From Paenibacillus assamensis DSM 18201 (GTDB lineage Bacteria; Bacillota; Bacilli; Paenibacillales; Paenibacillaceae), in contig NZ_AULU01000013.1 in NCBI RefSeq assembly GCF_000422445.1, forward strand, positions 1 through 64,000: a stretch of 64,000 bases of DNA. The letters run 5' to 3'. Position numbers and translations under genes: made by a program. A model generated the notes under the pieces. It ran no database searches. It saw nothing but the letters and a program-made list of their open reading frames with translations, and was not told the origin of the DNA. Of this stretch, positions 22,286-30,778 are shown piece by piece; the first letter of the stretch is position 1, and the number at the start of each line of letters is the position of its first letter.

Positions 22286-23123
22286 ACGTTTAGGACGAGG
22301 GCTGGATGCGCTCATTCCATCGTTGGCGGTGCAGGAAGATGATCGAGTAATCGAGATAGCACTTCAGCAGCTCAGACCGAATCCCTATCAGCCTCGTAAG
22401 CACTTTGATGATCAGGCTATTCAAGAGCTGGCGGAATCCATTCGTCAGCATGGTGTTATACAACCTATTATTGTACGTAGTGTATTAAAAGGATATGAAA
22501 TTATTGCAGGTGAGAGGCGTTATCGGGCTTCACAACTGCTTGGTCTAGAAAAGGTTCCAGCTGTTGTCCGTACATTTACGGATGAGCAGACGATGGAAAT
22601 AGCGCTTATCGAGAACTTGCAGCGTGAAAATTTGAATGCGCTAGAATTAGCACAAGCGTACCATAACTTAATGGAACAGCTATCATTAACACAAGAAGAG
22701 CTTTCGGTTAAGGTAGGTAAGTCTCGTTCTCATATTGCTAACTTTTTACGACTTCTTCAGTTACCAGATGAAGTAAAAGAACATGTTTCACGTGGAACAT
22801 TAACGATGGGACATGCCCGTGCATTGGCGGGTATTAAGGATCCAGTCAAGGCGATTCAACTGACGAAATCAGCTATTAGCAATGAGTGGAGTGTACGTCA
22901 GCTTGAAGAAGCCATTCAACTGATGAACCGTAAGGGAAAAACACAGGACAAGAAAAAAATGTCAGCAAAAGACCCGTATTTAGATGAGCTGGAAGAGACA
23001 CTTCGTGAACGCTTCCGTACTACAGTAAAAATTAAGGCAAGCAAAAGTAAGGGCAGAATCGAGATTTCATATTACAATCAACAGGATCTGGAGCGCTTGT
23101 TAGAGATGTTAAATGCGTTATAG
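22278..23123 (+). CDS. parB: chromosome partitioning protein ParB (Spo0J)
   Basis: CTP-dependent clamp that loads at parS and recruits SMC. It begins MSKRLGRGLDALIPS, the ParA-stimulating N terminus typical of Spo0J. Next come [14 protein letters not shown] in the CTP-binding domain and the HTH LSVKVGKSRSHIANFLRLLQL. The C-terminal dimerisation region completes 281 residues. It overlaps parA, and its own coding sequence contains a parS site, as in B. subtilis. Confidence 0.96.
   Translation: MSKRLGRGLDALIPSLAVQEDDRVIEIALQQLRPNPYQPRKHFDDQAIQELAESIRQHGVIQPIIVRSVLKGYEIIAGERRYRASQLLGLEKVPAVVRTFTDEQTMEIALIENLQRENLNALELAQAYHNLMEQLSLTQEELSVKVGKSRSHIANFLRLLQLPDEVKEHVSRGTLTMGHARALAGIKDPVKAIQLTKSAISNEWSVRQLEEAIQLMNRKGKTQDKKKMSAKDPYLDELEETLRERFRTTVKIKASKSKGRIEISYYNQQDLERLLEMLNAL
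22784..22799. promoter_or_regulatory. parS: parS site inside parB
   Basis: TGTTTCACGTGGAACA is the exact reverse complement of the B. subtilis parS TGTTCCACGTGAAACA. Its place within parB is also conserved. Confidence 0.92.
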
Positions 23124-23210
23124 CTATTAGAGCTGAAGAGGCGTATGTAGTGACAACGATGATACATGAGTAACATAAGCGGATAGCACCTTTAGTTGTT
23201 GCGTTAAGCT

Positions 23211-23239
23211 AGCAGCATCTAAGGATGCTATCTTTTTTT
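23211..23239 (+). terminator. intrinsic terminator after parB
   Basis: TAGCATC-type stem: AGCATC pairs with GATGCT, followed by ATCTTTTTTTA. Confidence 0.85.
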
Positions 23240-23371
23240 ACCAAATAAAATTGAAAAAAGTTAAGAGCCTGTCATCCAATTGGTTCAAACCTGTAATAAA
23301 GTAAAAGAACATGTTAAAGGGGTAACAGTAGATATAACCATTCTAGTGATCTGTAGAGGGGAGACTTAGTG

Positions 23372-24535
23372 ATGTCACCACAGAACAGTGTCGTATATCT
23401 TGATCATGCGGCTACTTCTTGGCCGAAGCCTAAATGTGTGCAGGAAGCGATGTGGAAGGCAATGGAGGAAGAAGGAGCCAATCCAGGACGTGGCGGTCAT
23501 GCAATGGCCCTGCAAGCTGGTAAGCGATTAATGAAAGCCAGAATGGCGATTGCTGAACTGTTCCATATCCAAAACCCACTTGATATTGCTTTTACATTAA
23601 ATACAACAATGGCATTAAATATGGCGATTATGGGTGTGTTACATGCTGGCGATCATATTATTACTACCTCATTGGAACATAACTCAGTACGAAGGCCATT
23701 AGGATGGTTAAAGAAGGAACTAGGCATTTCGATTACCTATATAGATACGGATGTCCATGGTAATTTGGACATTAAGCAGGTTGAGGCTGCAATCAACAAC
23801 AATACAAAGCTGCTTATTTGCAATCATAGTTCGAATCTGCTCGGTACTATATTGCCGGTGAAAGAGTTAGGGCTGCTAGCTAAGCATCATGGGCTGCTAT
23901 TTCTAGTAGATGCGGCTCAATCTGCTGGTGTTGTACCCATCGATGTTCAAGCTATGGGAATTGATATGCTTGCATTTCCTGGACATAAGGGATTACTTGG
24001 GCCAACCGGTACGGGGGGATTATATATTCATCCGGAAGTGGATGTAAAGCCACTTTTATATGGAGGCACAGGCAGTCACTCAGAGGAAGTGGAGCAGCCA
24101 GAGACTAGACCAGATCGTTATGAAGCCGGGACGCCGAATACGATTGGGATAGCAGGGTTAGAGGCAGGTATCCGCTTCATTATGAAGCAGACCGTGAGCA
24201 AGCTGTATGAACATGAGTGGGGCTTAACTCAGCAGCTCATGAAGGGTCTTATGTCGATATCTGGAGTGCGTGTGCTTGGACCGAAACTGGGGGAAGCTAG
24301 GACAGGGATTGTCGCTTTTCAGGTACATACACTAAATAGCTCAGAGCTTGCTTTTCGCCTAGATCGGGAATTTGGCATTGCAGTACGGGCGGGCTATCAC
24401 TGTACACCACTTGCACATGCGACAGCGGGTACGATTGGCGAAGGTGCAGTACGAGCAAGTGTAGGCTGGAATACGACGGTGGAAGATATCGAAAAATTAG
24501 TAGCAGCAGTAAAGCACTGTAGTGAATATTCATAG
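23372..24535 (+). CDS. class V aminotransferase, cysteine desulfurase-like
   Basis: PLP enzyme of the class V fold, closest in look to the cysteine desulfurase-like family often found near origins in Paenibacillaceae. It has VYLDHAATSWPKP at the N terminus, LEHNSVRRPL for cofactor binding and FPGHKGLLGPTGTGG with the Schiff-base lysine near residue 205. A cysteine lies in GYHCTPLAH near residue 345, placed like the catalytic cysteine of desulfurases. Sulfur donor activity is inferred. ATG 23372 follows GAGGGGAG; a GTG directly before it is less likely. Confidence 0.8.
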   Translation: MSPQNSVVYLDHAATSWPKPKCVQEAMWKAMEEEGANPGRGGHAMALQAGKRLMKARMAIAELFHIQNPLDIAFTLNTTMALNMAIMGVLHAGDHIITTSLEHNSVRRPLGWLKKELGISITYIDTDVHGNLDIKQVEAAINNNTKLLICNHSSNLLGTILPVKELGLLAKHHGLLFLVDAAQSAGVVPIDVQAMGIDMLAFPGHKGLLGPTGTGGLYIHPEVDVKPLLYGGTGSHSEEVEQPETRPDRYEAGTPNTIGIAGLEAGIRFIMKQTVSKLYEHEWGLTQQLMKGLMSISGVRVLGPKLGEARTGIVAFQVHTLNSSELAFRLDREFGIAVRAGYHCTPLAHATAGTIGEGAVRASVGWNTTVEDIEKLVAAVKHCSEYS

Positions 24536-24574
24536 AAGCAAATGAATTGATTGAAGCAGGAGAGAGCGACGAAC

Positions 24575-25072
24575 ATGAGTATGGACATGACTAATGTAGG
24601 GCCGTGGTTAGTAATCGGTACGGCTGCAATAACGTTCCTTTTATTAATTACAATTATGATTCAAGGAAGCCAAATACGTAAATTGAAACGTCGCTTCCAA
24701 GCCGTAATGAGAGAATCAGGAGTAGATGATCTAGAGTCTTTGTTAGGACAGATGCAGATGGAAATAGAGCGTCTACATGTACTGAATGAAGAGCAGGCAA
24801 GCAAGCTCCAACAGTTGAGTCAAAAAGTTAAGGCGCATGCTGGTCATGTAGGTATTGTGCGTTACAATGCGTTTGATCAAGGTGGAGGGGAGCTTAGCTT
24901 CTCCGCGGCTGTCCTTGATGAACAAAGCAGCGGGTTTATTTTAACGGGAATTCACAGCAGAGATCATTCTTATGTGTATGCCAAGCCAGTAGAAATCGGT
25001 CAATCCATGTACACCTTGTCTCCTGAGGAACAAAAAGCAATGGAACAGGCATTGAGTAAACGTTTGTCCTAA
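24575..25072 (+). CDS. DUF4446 membrane-anchored protein
   Basis: A 165-residue protein with one N-terminal membrane segment (about residues 9-29), a coiled-coil-prone stretch (about 30-85) and a compact C-terminal domain containing HVGIVRYNAFDQGGGELSF. This is the hallmark of DUF4446, a family of unknown function common in sporulating Firmicutes near parB. AGGAGAG lies about 10 nt before ATG 24575. It converges with yyaC, which runs on the opposite strand. Confidence 0.8.
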   Translation: MSMDMTNVGPWLVIGTAAITFLLLITIMIQGSQIRKLKRRFQAVMRESGVDDLESLLGQMQMEIERLHVLNEEQASKLQQLSQKVKAHAGHVGIVRYNAFDQGGGELSFSAAVLDEQSSGFILTGIHSRDHSYVYAKPVEIGQSMYTLSPEEQKAMEQALSKRLS

Positions 25073-25100
25073 TTTTTTAATAACCTATTAAATAAATAGA

Positions 25101-25694
25101 TTATGCTTCATAAGCACGTACTGAACGGATAATGGCTTGGTGCAAAGCATCGGCAATGATATCAGCCATGTTCATCACGAGATGCAGTCGTGTATTTTGC
25201 AGCACAAAATACTCCATAAAGCCTCCGATGTTGACGATGCCAGTAAGATGCATGTCACCTACCGGGGGCAATTGTTTATTTACCCCAGCTCCAGGCTTTA
25301 CTGGCCCCGACTGAACTTGAATAAGACCAACACTAGTGCTTTGTCCTAAGCAGGCATCTACGGCGATGACAAACGCGTTAGGAAGCTGCTCATTCAACTG
25401 CTGAAGCTTTTGTTGTAGGTTTACCGCATGGACAGGTTCTGCTAGTGTTCCGTATAAATGATAGGGATACGAGTCCAGACGTTCTAATCGGCTTCCAACG
25501 AGAGGGCCTAAGCAATCGCCAGTGGAACGATCTGTCCCAATACATACGACAGCTATAGGTTGATGAAGGGCACGCATCTTGATATGCTCCATACAAGCAT
25601 TAATAATAAGTGAAAACGATTCAGGCTGATCATAAGGTAGCTTAACCATTGTTGGTTCAGATGAGGAAGGACGTTGAAAGAAAGGGTAGGACAT
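25101..25694 (-). CDS. yyaC: spore protease-like protein YyaC
   Basis: YyaC family protein, structurally related to the germination protease GPR and found only in spore formers. The 197 residues include AVVCIGTDRSTGDCLGPLVG and FVIAVDACLG, which are family hallmarks, and VGDMHLTGIVN later. Its function in spores is not settled. GGAGG lies 9 nt upstream of ATG 25694. It is divergent from the DUF3343 gene and lies in the same neighbourhood as in B. subtilis (near noc). Confidence 0.9.
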   Translation of the reverse strand: MSYPFFQRPSSSEPTMVKLPYDQPESFSLIINACMEHIKMRALHQPIAVVCIGTDRSTGDCLGPLVGSRLERLDSYPYHLYGTLAEPVHAVNLQQKLQQLNEQLPNAFVIAVDACLGQSTSVGLIQVQSGPVKPGAGVNKQLPPVGDMHLTGIVNIGGFMEYFVLQNTRLHLVMNMADIIADALHQAIIRSVRAYEA

Positions 25695-25820
25695 ACGTTA
25701 CAGCCTCCGTTTCTATAAATAGATAGTAATCAGTATATGGAAGAAAAGGGCGATTCATACGTATGTACAAGTAGATTTTCTTTCGCTAGACGATAAACGT
25801 GGATATGAGAGGGGATTGCT

Positions 25821-26090
25821 GTGACACAATCAGTTGAATCCGAGTGGCTTGTAATGGCGTTTGATTCTACTCAGCAAGCATTACGGGCAGAAATGCTAAT
25901 GGAATATATGGATATGGACATAGATACATTTCCCACCCCGAAAGAGATTACAGCAGGTTGTGCCTTGTCGATTCGCTTTCCTTTTGCGATACTAGAAGAA
26001 GTGCGAGTATTGTTAATAGAGCAGCAGGTTGTTATTCGTGGTATTTTTAAGCCGGTGGATGATGATTATGAATGTGTATGGAATGGATAG
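25821..26090 (+). CDS. DUF3343 protein
   Basis: An 89-residue putative Se/S carrier-like (DUF3343) protein. Visible features are the N-terminal WLVMAFDSTQQALRAE, a single cysteine in TAGCALSIRF and a hydrophobic C-terminal half. Proteins of this family are thought to carry selenium or sulfur, but the assignment is tentative. It starts at GTG 25821 behind GAGAGGGG and ends 10 bases before the channel gene, so the two are probably cotranscribed. Confidence 0.7.
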   Translation: MTQSVESEWLVMAFDSTQQALRAEMLMEYMDMDIDTFPTPKEITAGCALSIRFPFAILEEVRVLLIEQQVVIRGIFKPVDDDYECVWNG

Positions 26091-26100
26091 GAGGGATACG

Positions 26101-27045
26101 ATGCTGAATAGCTATTTGGTAGCAGAGCCGACGAATGTAGAGCCGGATATCCAGCAGACGTTTACCGTATTTGAACGGTGGAAAGATGACTTTGTGAATT
26201 GGGTTATGAACAGCCAGACTTGGGAAGTTATGCTGGTAGCATTGATTAAAATCGCCTTTATTACAATTGCTACGAGACTAGCAATCTTTGTGGTTCATCG
26301 AATGATTGATCATGCGATGAAGTCAAAGGATCATACTCGAATTAATGTGAATCCACGTCGTCTATTTACAGTGGGCAAGCTGCTTAAAAATATGATATCT
26401 CTAGTTATGAACTTTATTATGATTATGTTCATCTTGTCTGTGTTCAATGTTAATTTGGCGCCGCTACTAGCGGGTGCAGGGGTTATCGGCTTGGCCGTAG
26501 GTTTTGGAGCACAGAGTCTTGTTAAAGATGTCATGACAGGGTTCTTTATTATTTTCGAAGATCAGTTTGCAGTAGGGGATGTAGTTGCGATTAACCAATT
26601 CCAAGGTACTGTTGAAATGATAGGTCTTCGTTCGACGAGAATTCATAGCTGGACAGGTGAAGTTCATATTATACCGAACGGAAATATTACCGATGTAACG
26701 AACTTCTCTTTGAATAACTCAATTGCAGTTGTTGATGTATCGATTGCTTATGAAGAAAATATTGATAAAGCAACGGAAATTATGAAAGAAACGCTAGAGA
26801 AGCTGCCTGAACAAAATACGAATATGGTTAAAGTACCGCAAGTTCTAGGCGTGCAATCTCTTGCAGCTTCCGGAATAACCATCCGCATTATTGCAGAATG
26901 TAAGCCATTTACACAAGCCGTTGTATCACGCTTAATTAATCTTGAGGTGAAGAAGTCATTGGATGAGCATGGTATTGAAATACCGTACCCTAAAATGGTT
27001 ACTTATCATCGACAAGAACAAGGAGGACCTACGCATGGAGCGTAA
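26101..27045 (+). CDS. small-conductance mechanosensitive channel (MscS family)
   Basis: Pore-forming channel that opens under membrane tension. Three membrane segments precede the MscS core. The pore-lining helix contains AGVIGLAVGFGAQSLVKD, followed by the beta domain with GDVVAINQFQGTVEMIGLRSTR and IPNGNI. ATG 26101 follows AGGAGGG closely; a longer in-frame start overlapping DUF3343 is rejected. The 314 residues are typical of B. subtilis YkuT-type channels. Its end overlaps the next gene by 11 bases. Confidence 0.93.
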   Translation: MLNSYLVAEPTNVEPDIQQTFTVFERWKDDFVNWVMNSQTWEVMLVALIKIAFITIATRLAIFVVHRMIDHAMKSKDHTRINVNPRRLFTVGKLLKNMISLVMNFIMIMFILSVFNVNLAPLLAGAGVIGLAVGFGAQSLVKDVMTGFFIIFEDQFAVGDVVAINQFQGTVEMIGLRSTRIHSWTGEVHIIPNGNITDVTNFSLNNSIAVVDVSIAYEENIDKATEIMKETLEKLPEQNTNMVKVPQVLGVQSLAASGITIRIIAECKPFTQAVVSRLINLEVKKSLDEHGIEIPYPKMVTYHRQEQGGPTHGA

Positions 27046-27247
27046 GGTATTTAACCTAGGCGATATCGTGCAAATGAAAAAACAGCATCCTTGTGGTACA
27101 AATGAAATGGAAATTATTCGTATGGGGATGGATATTCGGATCAAGTGTGTGGGATGCAAGCATAGCGTGCTTATTCCGCGAGCGAAGTTCGAGAAAAGTA
27201 TGAAAAAAGTACTTCGCTCTAATCCTGATGCAACAGCTTCTGAATAA
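27035..27247 (+). CDS. yyzM: DUF951 protein YyzM
   Basis: A 70-residue protein of DUF951 with the conserved NLGDIVQMKKQHPCG and the later CVGCKHSVLIPR, giving three cysteines that may bind metal. B. subtilis YyzM lies in the same origin region. Function unknown. AAGGAGG lies 6 nt before ATG 27035, inside the end of the channel gene, so translation is coupled. It is the last gene before a terminator. Confidence 0.88.
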   Translation: MERKVFNLGDIVQMKKQHPCGTNEMEIIRMGMDIRIKCVGCKHSVLIPRAKFEKSMKKVLRSNPDATASE

Positions 27248-27267
27248 GTTCCTGATGGTAACATGGA

Positions 27268-27297
27268 AAATGCCCCTTAACCGGGGCATTTTTTTTA
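27268..27297 (+). terminator. intrinsic terminator after yyzM
   Basis: AATGCCCC pairs with GGGGCATT around TTAACC, followed by a long T run. Confidence 0.92.
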
Positions 27298-27379
27298 TAT
27301 GAGGTCAGTTATCCTTTATTAAATAATGGCAATCATTGTTGCAACCGTATTTTTGCTATGATATAATCATTAATACTGT

Positions 27380-27470
27380 GGAAAGGTACCCAAGAGGCCC
27401 AAGGGGGTTGACTCGAAATCAACTAGGCGTCGCGAGGCGTGCGTGGGTTCGAATCCCACCCTTTCCGCCA
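27380..27470 (+). tRNA. tRNA-Ser (anticodon CGA)
   Basis: A 91-nt class II tRNA. The acceptor arms GGAAAGG and CCTTTCC pair perfectly. The anticodon stem GTTGA/TCAAC encloses the loop CTCGAAA with anticodon CGA. The long variable arm is GGCGTCGCGAGGCGT-like. The T arm GTGGGTTCGAATCCCAC is intact and CCA is encoded. It reads UCG codons. Confidence 0.96.
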
Positions 27471-27580
27471 CTATGAATTTTTTCATTTTATGATTGCATC
27501 AACGTTGTTCGGACGTTATGTGATTGCGAAAGCTTTCCGAGATATAGCTAAGCAAACAATATATAGATAAGTAATTAGGG

Positions 27581-27616
27581 TACTCTCGACGTTAATAATA
27601 CGTTGGGGGTATTTTT
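27581..27616 (+). terminator. intrinsic terminator after tRNA-Ser
   Basis: TACTCTCGACGT pairs over 12 positions with ACGTTGGGGGTA, allowing G-U pairs that work only in the plus-strand RNA. TTTTTG follows. Between here and 27,900 I see only a weak 44-codon ORF without a good ribosome site. Confidence 0.75.
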
Positions 27617-27902
27617 GCATTATGGAAAAGCGAGTAAGAAAGAGGATGGTTGACACATGCCAATCGATTGCTAACGTTGGCTTACCGTCCTATTCGTTAC
27701 AAGAGGAGATTGACTTTGTAATCAAAGTTAAGCATGCAGAACTTAAAAGAGGATAAGATGAAGGATTGCATGAAGAACAGCAGTGTAAATAAATTGATAA
27801 TGCAGCACACATTGTTCTAGTTAGGTAATACTTACTTTTAAAAGCGTTGCTTCGATTAGTACGTGCGAGTAGACGTATAATATTACTCGTGGTAATATAT
27901 AA

Positions 27903-27936
27903 CTATAAAAGGAGCCGTGTTGGTAGCACGACTCCC
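27903..27936 (-). terminator. terminator of the holin-like toxin transcript
   Basis: On the minus strand GAGTCGTG pairs with CACGGCTC around CTACCAA, followed by CTTTTAT. It would end the toxin mRNA about 80 nt after the stop codon. A second hairpin (ATAGACCGC/GCGGTCTAT, 27980-28015) encloses the stop codon. Confidence 0.6.
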
Positions 27937-28011
27937 GCAGTAGCCACTTTAAGAGCGGTCGGCTGCGAAATTACGGTGTAATAGACCGCTATCCTTTCGC
28001 GAGGGGGCGGT

Positions 28012-28101
28012 CTATTTGCGTTTAAACGACAGGATCGCAATGATTAACATTCCGAACGCAAGCATCAAAGTTAATGCTTCGAATACTGTCACGCGCATCA
28101 T
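28012..28101 (-). CDS. holin-like toxin, type I toxin-antitoxin candidate
   Basis: A 29-residue peptide beginning MMRVTVFEALTLMLAFGMLI. It is one hydrophobic helix followed by the basic tail SFKRK. This is the pattern of the putative holin-like toxin family, whose members are type I toxins silenced by antisense RNA in Firmicutes. The start may be either ATG (28101 or 28098) or GTG 28092; no clear Shine-Dalgarno is visible. The transcript is heavily structured, with a hairpin just upstream of the start and two after the stop. An antisense RNA is inferred, not seen. Confidence 0.65.
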   Translation of the reverse strand: MMRVTVFEALTLMLAFGMLIIAILSFKRK

Positions 28102-28113
28102 TGACAACAAAAC

Positions 28114-28144
28114 GAAAGAACCCTGCCGAGGCAGGGTCCCTTTC
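28114..28144. other. strong hairpin upstream of the toxin start
   Basis: GAAAG-ACCCTGCC pairs with GGCAGGGT-CTTTC with a two-base loop. On the minus strand it lies 13 nt before the toxin start codon and could hide the ribosome site. On the plus strand it could help end an antisense RNA. The stretch 28,145-28,425 otherwise shows nothing definite. Confidence 0.5.
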
Positions 28145-28425
28145 TGGTTGACGGTACTTTTTTTGACTAGCTGCTTTACTTCAAATTCTGATCGCTTGGA
28201 CTTTCTCAACAGAGGAAACTCTGTATTGATGGTGTGTTTCAGACTAAATGGCCTTTAGCACAACGCCTCGCTTCTCTTCATTTTTGTAAGAACATCATGT
28301 CGATTTCACTTGGTTCAAATGCTCCATTGTCCAATGGAACTCACCTCGCTACGTACCGTCAGTAACTATTATGACCACGGAGAAGTTTTATATACATCAG
28401 CCCTCAAAAAAATCTAAAATTATAT

Positions 28426-28620
28426 TTAGTGCGTCAGTGCATGGGATTTCTTTTTCCACTTGCGATCTTTATTTGTCGTTTCAGGGAAATGATCTCCCTT
28501 TTTTAAACGGATTTGCTTCGGATTCATAATCTCCGTATGGAAGCTGTTTTCACCAACCTCCATATAAATAGCATCATTTGGAGCGCGGTCTCCTGGATTG
28601 TACTCTGTACGTTCACCCAT
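28426..28620 (-). CDS. yjzC: YjzC family protein
   Basis: A 64-residue polar protein of the YjzC family, unknown function, common in Bacillales. Signature elements are PGDRAPNDAIYMEVGE and KKGDHFPETTNKDRKWKKK. AGGAGG lies 8 nt before ATG 28620. It is a single-gene unit on the minus strand, facing away from rpsF. Confidence 0.88.
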   Translation of the reverse strand: MGERTEYNPGDRAPNDAIYMEVGENSFHTEIMNPKQIRLKKGDHFPETTNKDRKWKKKSHALTH

Positions 28621-28848
28621 ATTGGATTCCTCCTTTGAAGTTAAAAAACAGATCGTTGCCTCATTTAGTGTGGGCGATATGAAGCTGATTCATCAGTTCC
28701 GTTTCTTAGAAGGAAAGGTGGAAACTACAATTGGACTGTAGTTGCGTTTAGTGTAGGTTTTTGTTATATTAATTTAGTGCGAGTTTTACTCGCTCCTTGC
28801 TCCTGGCATTGACTGGGGGCCTTAAGTCCATGAGGAGGTGAATCACAA

Positions 28849-29133
28849 ATGCGCAAGTACGAATTGATGTACATTATTCGTCCTGACATCGAACAAGATG
28901 CTGTTCAAGCGGCAGTAGAAAAGTTCCAGGGCGTCATCTCTAACGGTGGTGAAATTACGAAGCATGATGTAATGGGTAAGCGCCGTCTTGCGTACGAGAT
29001 TAAGAAATTCCGCGATGGTCACTATGTGTTGGTTAACTTCACAGCAGAACCTGCGGTTGTAGCAGAGTTGGATCGTCAATTGAAGATCTCCGACGATGTT
29101 ATCCGTCATCTCGTAACGAACGACGTGGCTTAA
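28849..29133 (+). CDS. rpsF: ribosomal protein bS6
   Basis: Small-subunit protein that pairs with bS18. The 94 residues begin MRKYELMYIIRPDIEQ and include RRLAYEIKKFRDGHYVLVNF, both diagnostic. GAGGAGGTG lies before ATG 28849. It leads the conserved rpsF-ssb-rpsR operon, which in other bacteria is autoregulated by an S6:S18-binding leader; I could not confirm that RNA here. Confidence 0.97.
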   Translation: MRKYELMYIIRPDIEQDAVQAAVEKFQGVISNGGEITKHDVMGKRRLAYEIKKFRDGHYVLVNFTAEPAVVAELDRQLKISDDVIRHLVTNDVA

Positions 29134-29177
29134 TTGCCATACCATGTAAGTAAACAAGCTGTCGAAGGAGGGATACC

Positions 29178-29675
29178 ATGTTAAATCGCGTAATCTTAAT
29201 TGGCCGACTCACTAAAGATCCAGAATTGCGTTATACACCTGCTGGCGTAGCTGTAACTCAATTTACCATTGCGGTAGATCGACCGTTCTCTGGTCAGGGT
29301 GGTGAGCGTGAAGCTGACTTTATACCTGTTGTGACATGGCGTCAGTTAGCGGAGACTTGTGCAAATTATTTGCGCAAAGGACGTTTAACGGCTGTAGAGG
29401 GACGCATACAAGTGCGTAACTACGATAACAACGAAGGTCGACGTGTCTACGTTACAGAAGTAATCGCAGACAATGTTCGCTTCTTGGAATCGAATCGTGA
29501 CAGTGGAGGATCGAGAGATGATGCTGGCAGCTATGGCGGTTCTGCGCCAAGTTCCAACAATCAACCATCTCGCGGCGGCAACAACAATTCGGGTTATTCC
29601 CGCGGACCTGCAGCGGATCCTTTCTCTGACGACGGCAAGCCGATCGATATCTCAGATGACGATCTGCCATTTTAA
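29178..29675 (+). CDS. ssb: single-stranded DNA-binding protein
   Basis: Coats single-stranded DNA and recruits replication and repair proteins. The OB fold fills residues 1-105 ([18 protein letters not shown] at the start). A glycine-, serine- and asparagine-rich linker follows, and the acidic tip DDDLPF for partner binding ends the protein. The 165 residues match SsbA. It has GAAGGAGGG upstream and lies between the two ribosomal genes as in B. subtilis. Confidence 0.97.
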   Translation: MLNRVILIGRLTKDPELRYTPAGVAVTQFTIAVDRPFSGQGGEREADFIPVVTWRQLAETCANYLRKGRLTAVEGRIQVRNYDNNEGRRVYVTEVIADNVRFLESNRDSGGSRDDAGSYGGSAPSSNNQPSRGGNNNSGYSRGPAADPFSDDGKPIDISDDDLPF

Positions 29676-29695
29676 AATGGAAAGGACTGAATGGA

Positions 29696-29971
29696 ATGAG
29701 CTTCAATCGTAATGAAGGCGGAGAGCGCCCAGAGCGTAAGTTTGGTGGCCGTCGTGGTCGTAACAAACGCCGTAAAGTGTGCTTCTTTACTGCTAACAAA
29801 ATTACTCACATTGATTATAAAGACACTGATCTTCTCAAAAAGTTCATCAGTGAGCGTGGTAAAATCTTGCCACGTCGTGTAACTGGTACAAGCGCGAAGT
29901 ACCAACGCGCATTGACGATCGCTATTAAGCGTTCCCGTCAAGTAGCATTGTTGCCATACACTACTGAGTAG
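29696..29971 (+). CDS. rpsR: ribosomal protein bS18
   Basis: Small-subunit partner of bS6. The 91-residue product carries the S18 signature from [20 protein letters not shown] to [14 protein letters not shown]. The Arg/Lys-rich N terminus precedes one cysteine (KVCFF), suggesting the version that keeps part of a zinc site. AAAGGA precedes ATG 29696. It closes the operon before a terminator. Confidence 0.97.
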   Translation: MSFNRNEGGERPERKFGGRRGRNKRRKVCFFTANKITHIDYKDTDLLKKFISERGKILPRRVTGTSAKYQRALTIAIKRSRQVALLPYTTE

Positions 29972-29980
29972 TACTCAGTG

Positions 29981-30014
29981 AAAGACAGCCGAATTCGTTC
30001 GGCTGTCTTTTTAT
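29981..30014 (+). terminator. intrinsic terminator after rpsR
   Basis: AAAGACAGCCGAA pairs with TTCGGCTGTCTTT, followed by TTATTTG. It is symmetrical enough to serve the minus-strand gene as well. Confidence 0.92.
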
Positions 30015-30069
30015 TTGTATGAGCCTAGATCGTAAGCGTTGAAACCATTATGTCCCGTCCTGCTAATTC

Positions 30070-30435
30070 CTAAATCCACTGTTCAAGCTTTGTATGTATA
30101 TTTTCCAAGGTAATAAATCCTCGCTGCATAATTGGTGGGCAGGTCTTATTGTACTGAGCGATATCGGCGTTGAGCTTATCAAGATGAATCTGCATATTAG
30201 AAGAGGACTCACCTGCAACTTCCAAGAGCTTAATGACCTCCATTATGCTTTTACGAATAAGCTGCTGCTGTTCAATCCAGCCAGGTAAATAATTAGCCTC
30301 CTTTAGTACTCCTTGCAGTGGATCACCGCATGAAGGTTCAATGGGTTTGCCCTTACCGTTTAGATCACTCATTTTGCCGCTTTTCTCATAATTGCCTACA
30401 ATGTCATCCATAAAGTCTCCTCTATATAAGCTCAT
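30070..30435 (-). CDS. DUF1992 (DnaJ homologue C28-type) protein
   Basis: A 121-residue protein whose first two thirds match the DUF1992/DNAJC28 conserved domain. Its hallmarks here are FDNL-like MSDLNGKGKPIEP, then GVLKEANYLPGWIEQQQLIRK. A short helical tail follows. Function unknown; no J domain is present. GAAGGAG lies 8 nt before ATG 30435. It converges on the rpsR terminator. Confidence 0.8.
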   Translation of the reverse strand: MSLYRGDFMDDIVGNYEKSGKMSDLNGKGKPIEPSCGDPLQGVLKEANYLPGWIEQQQLIRKSIMEVIKLLEVAGESSSNMQIHLDKLNADIAQYNKTCPPIMQRGFITLENIHTKLEQWI

Positions 30436-30778
30436 ATGAAAGCTCCTTCCAATTGTTTTTAAATTACAAAATAATACATATAAATATGACTGAATTATAT
30501 CTTTTTATTTTGCCTATGTACAGATAGTAATGTTTTTTCTAAAGGTTTTTAGGGCGGGTGTAGACAGTTGTAGCGCCGATTATTGGGGTAGTAATCCTGT
30601 GGAGGGGCTGTTCAAATCATTGCTGGATAAGGCTTTTTCTTGTCATGTATCTTTTACTATTTTATTTTTTAATTGTAAGGTAGTACAATAAGGCGTAGTC
30701 TGCTGTCATTAATAAGGTCCAATAAAAAGAAGCCCAATCGTTCATGCTATAGGTAATGAGCGAAAGGGGCGTGGCCGT

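Noticed and set aside
27622-27756. 44-codon open frame after tRNA-Ser
   Set aside because: The composition is plausible, but it begins right after a terminator, has no promoter, and its GGGGG is part of that terminator stem. Not enough to call.
28800-28848. S6:S18-binding RNA leader before rpsF
   Set aside because: Expected from other bacteria, but I could not fold a convincing bulged hairpin with the conserved CCG from this sequence.
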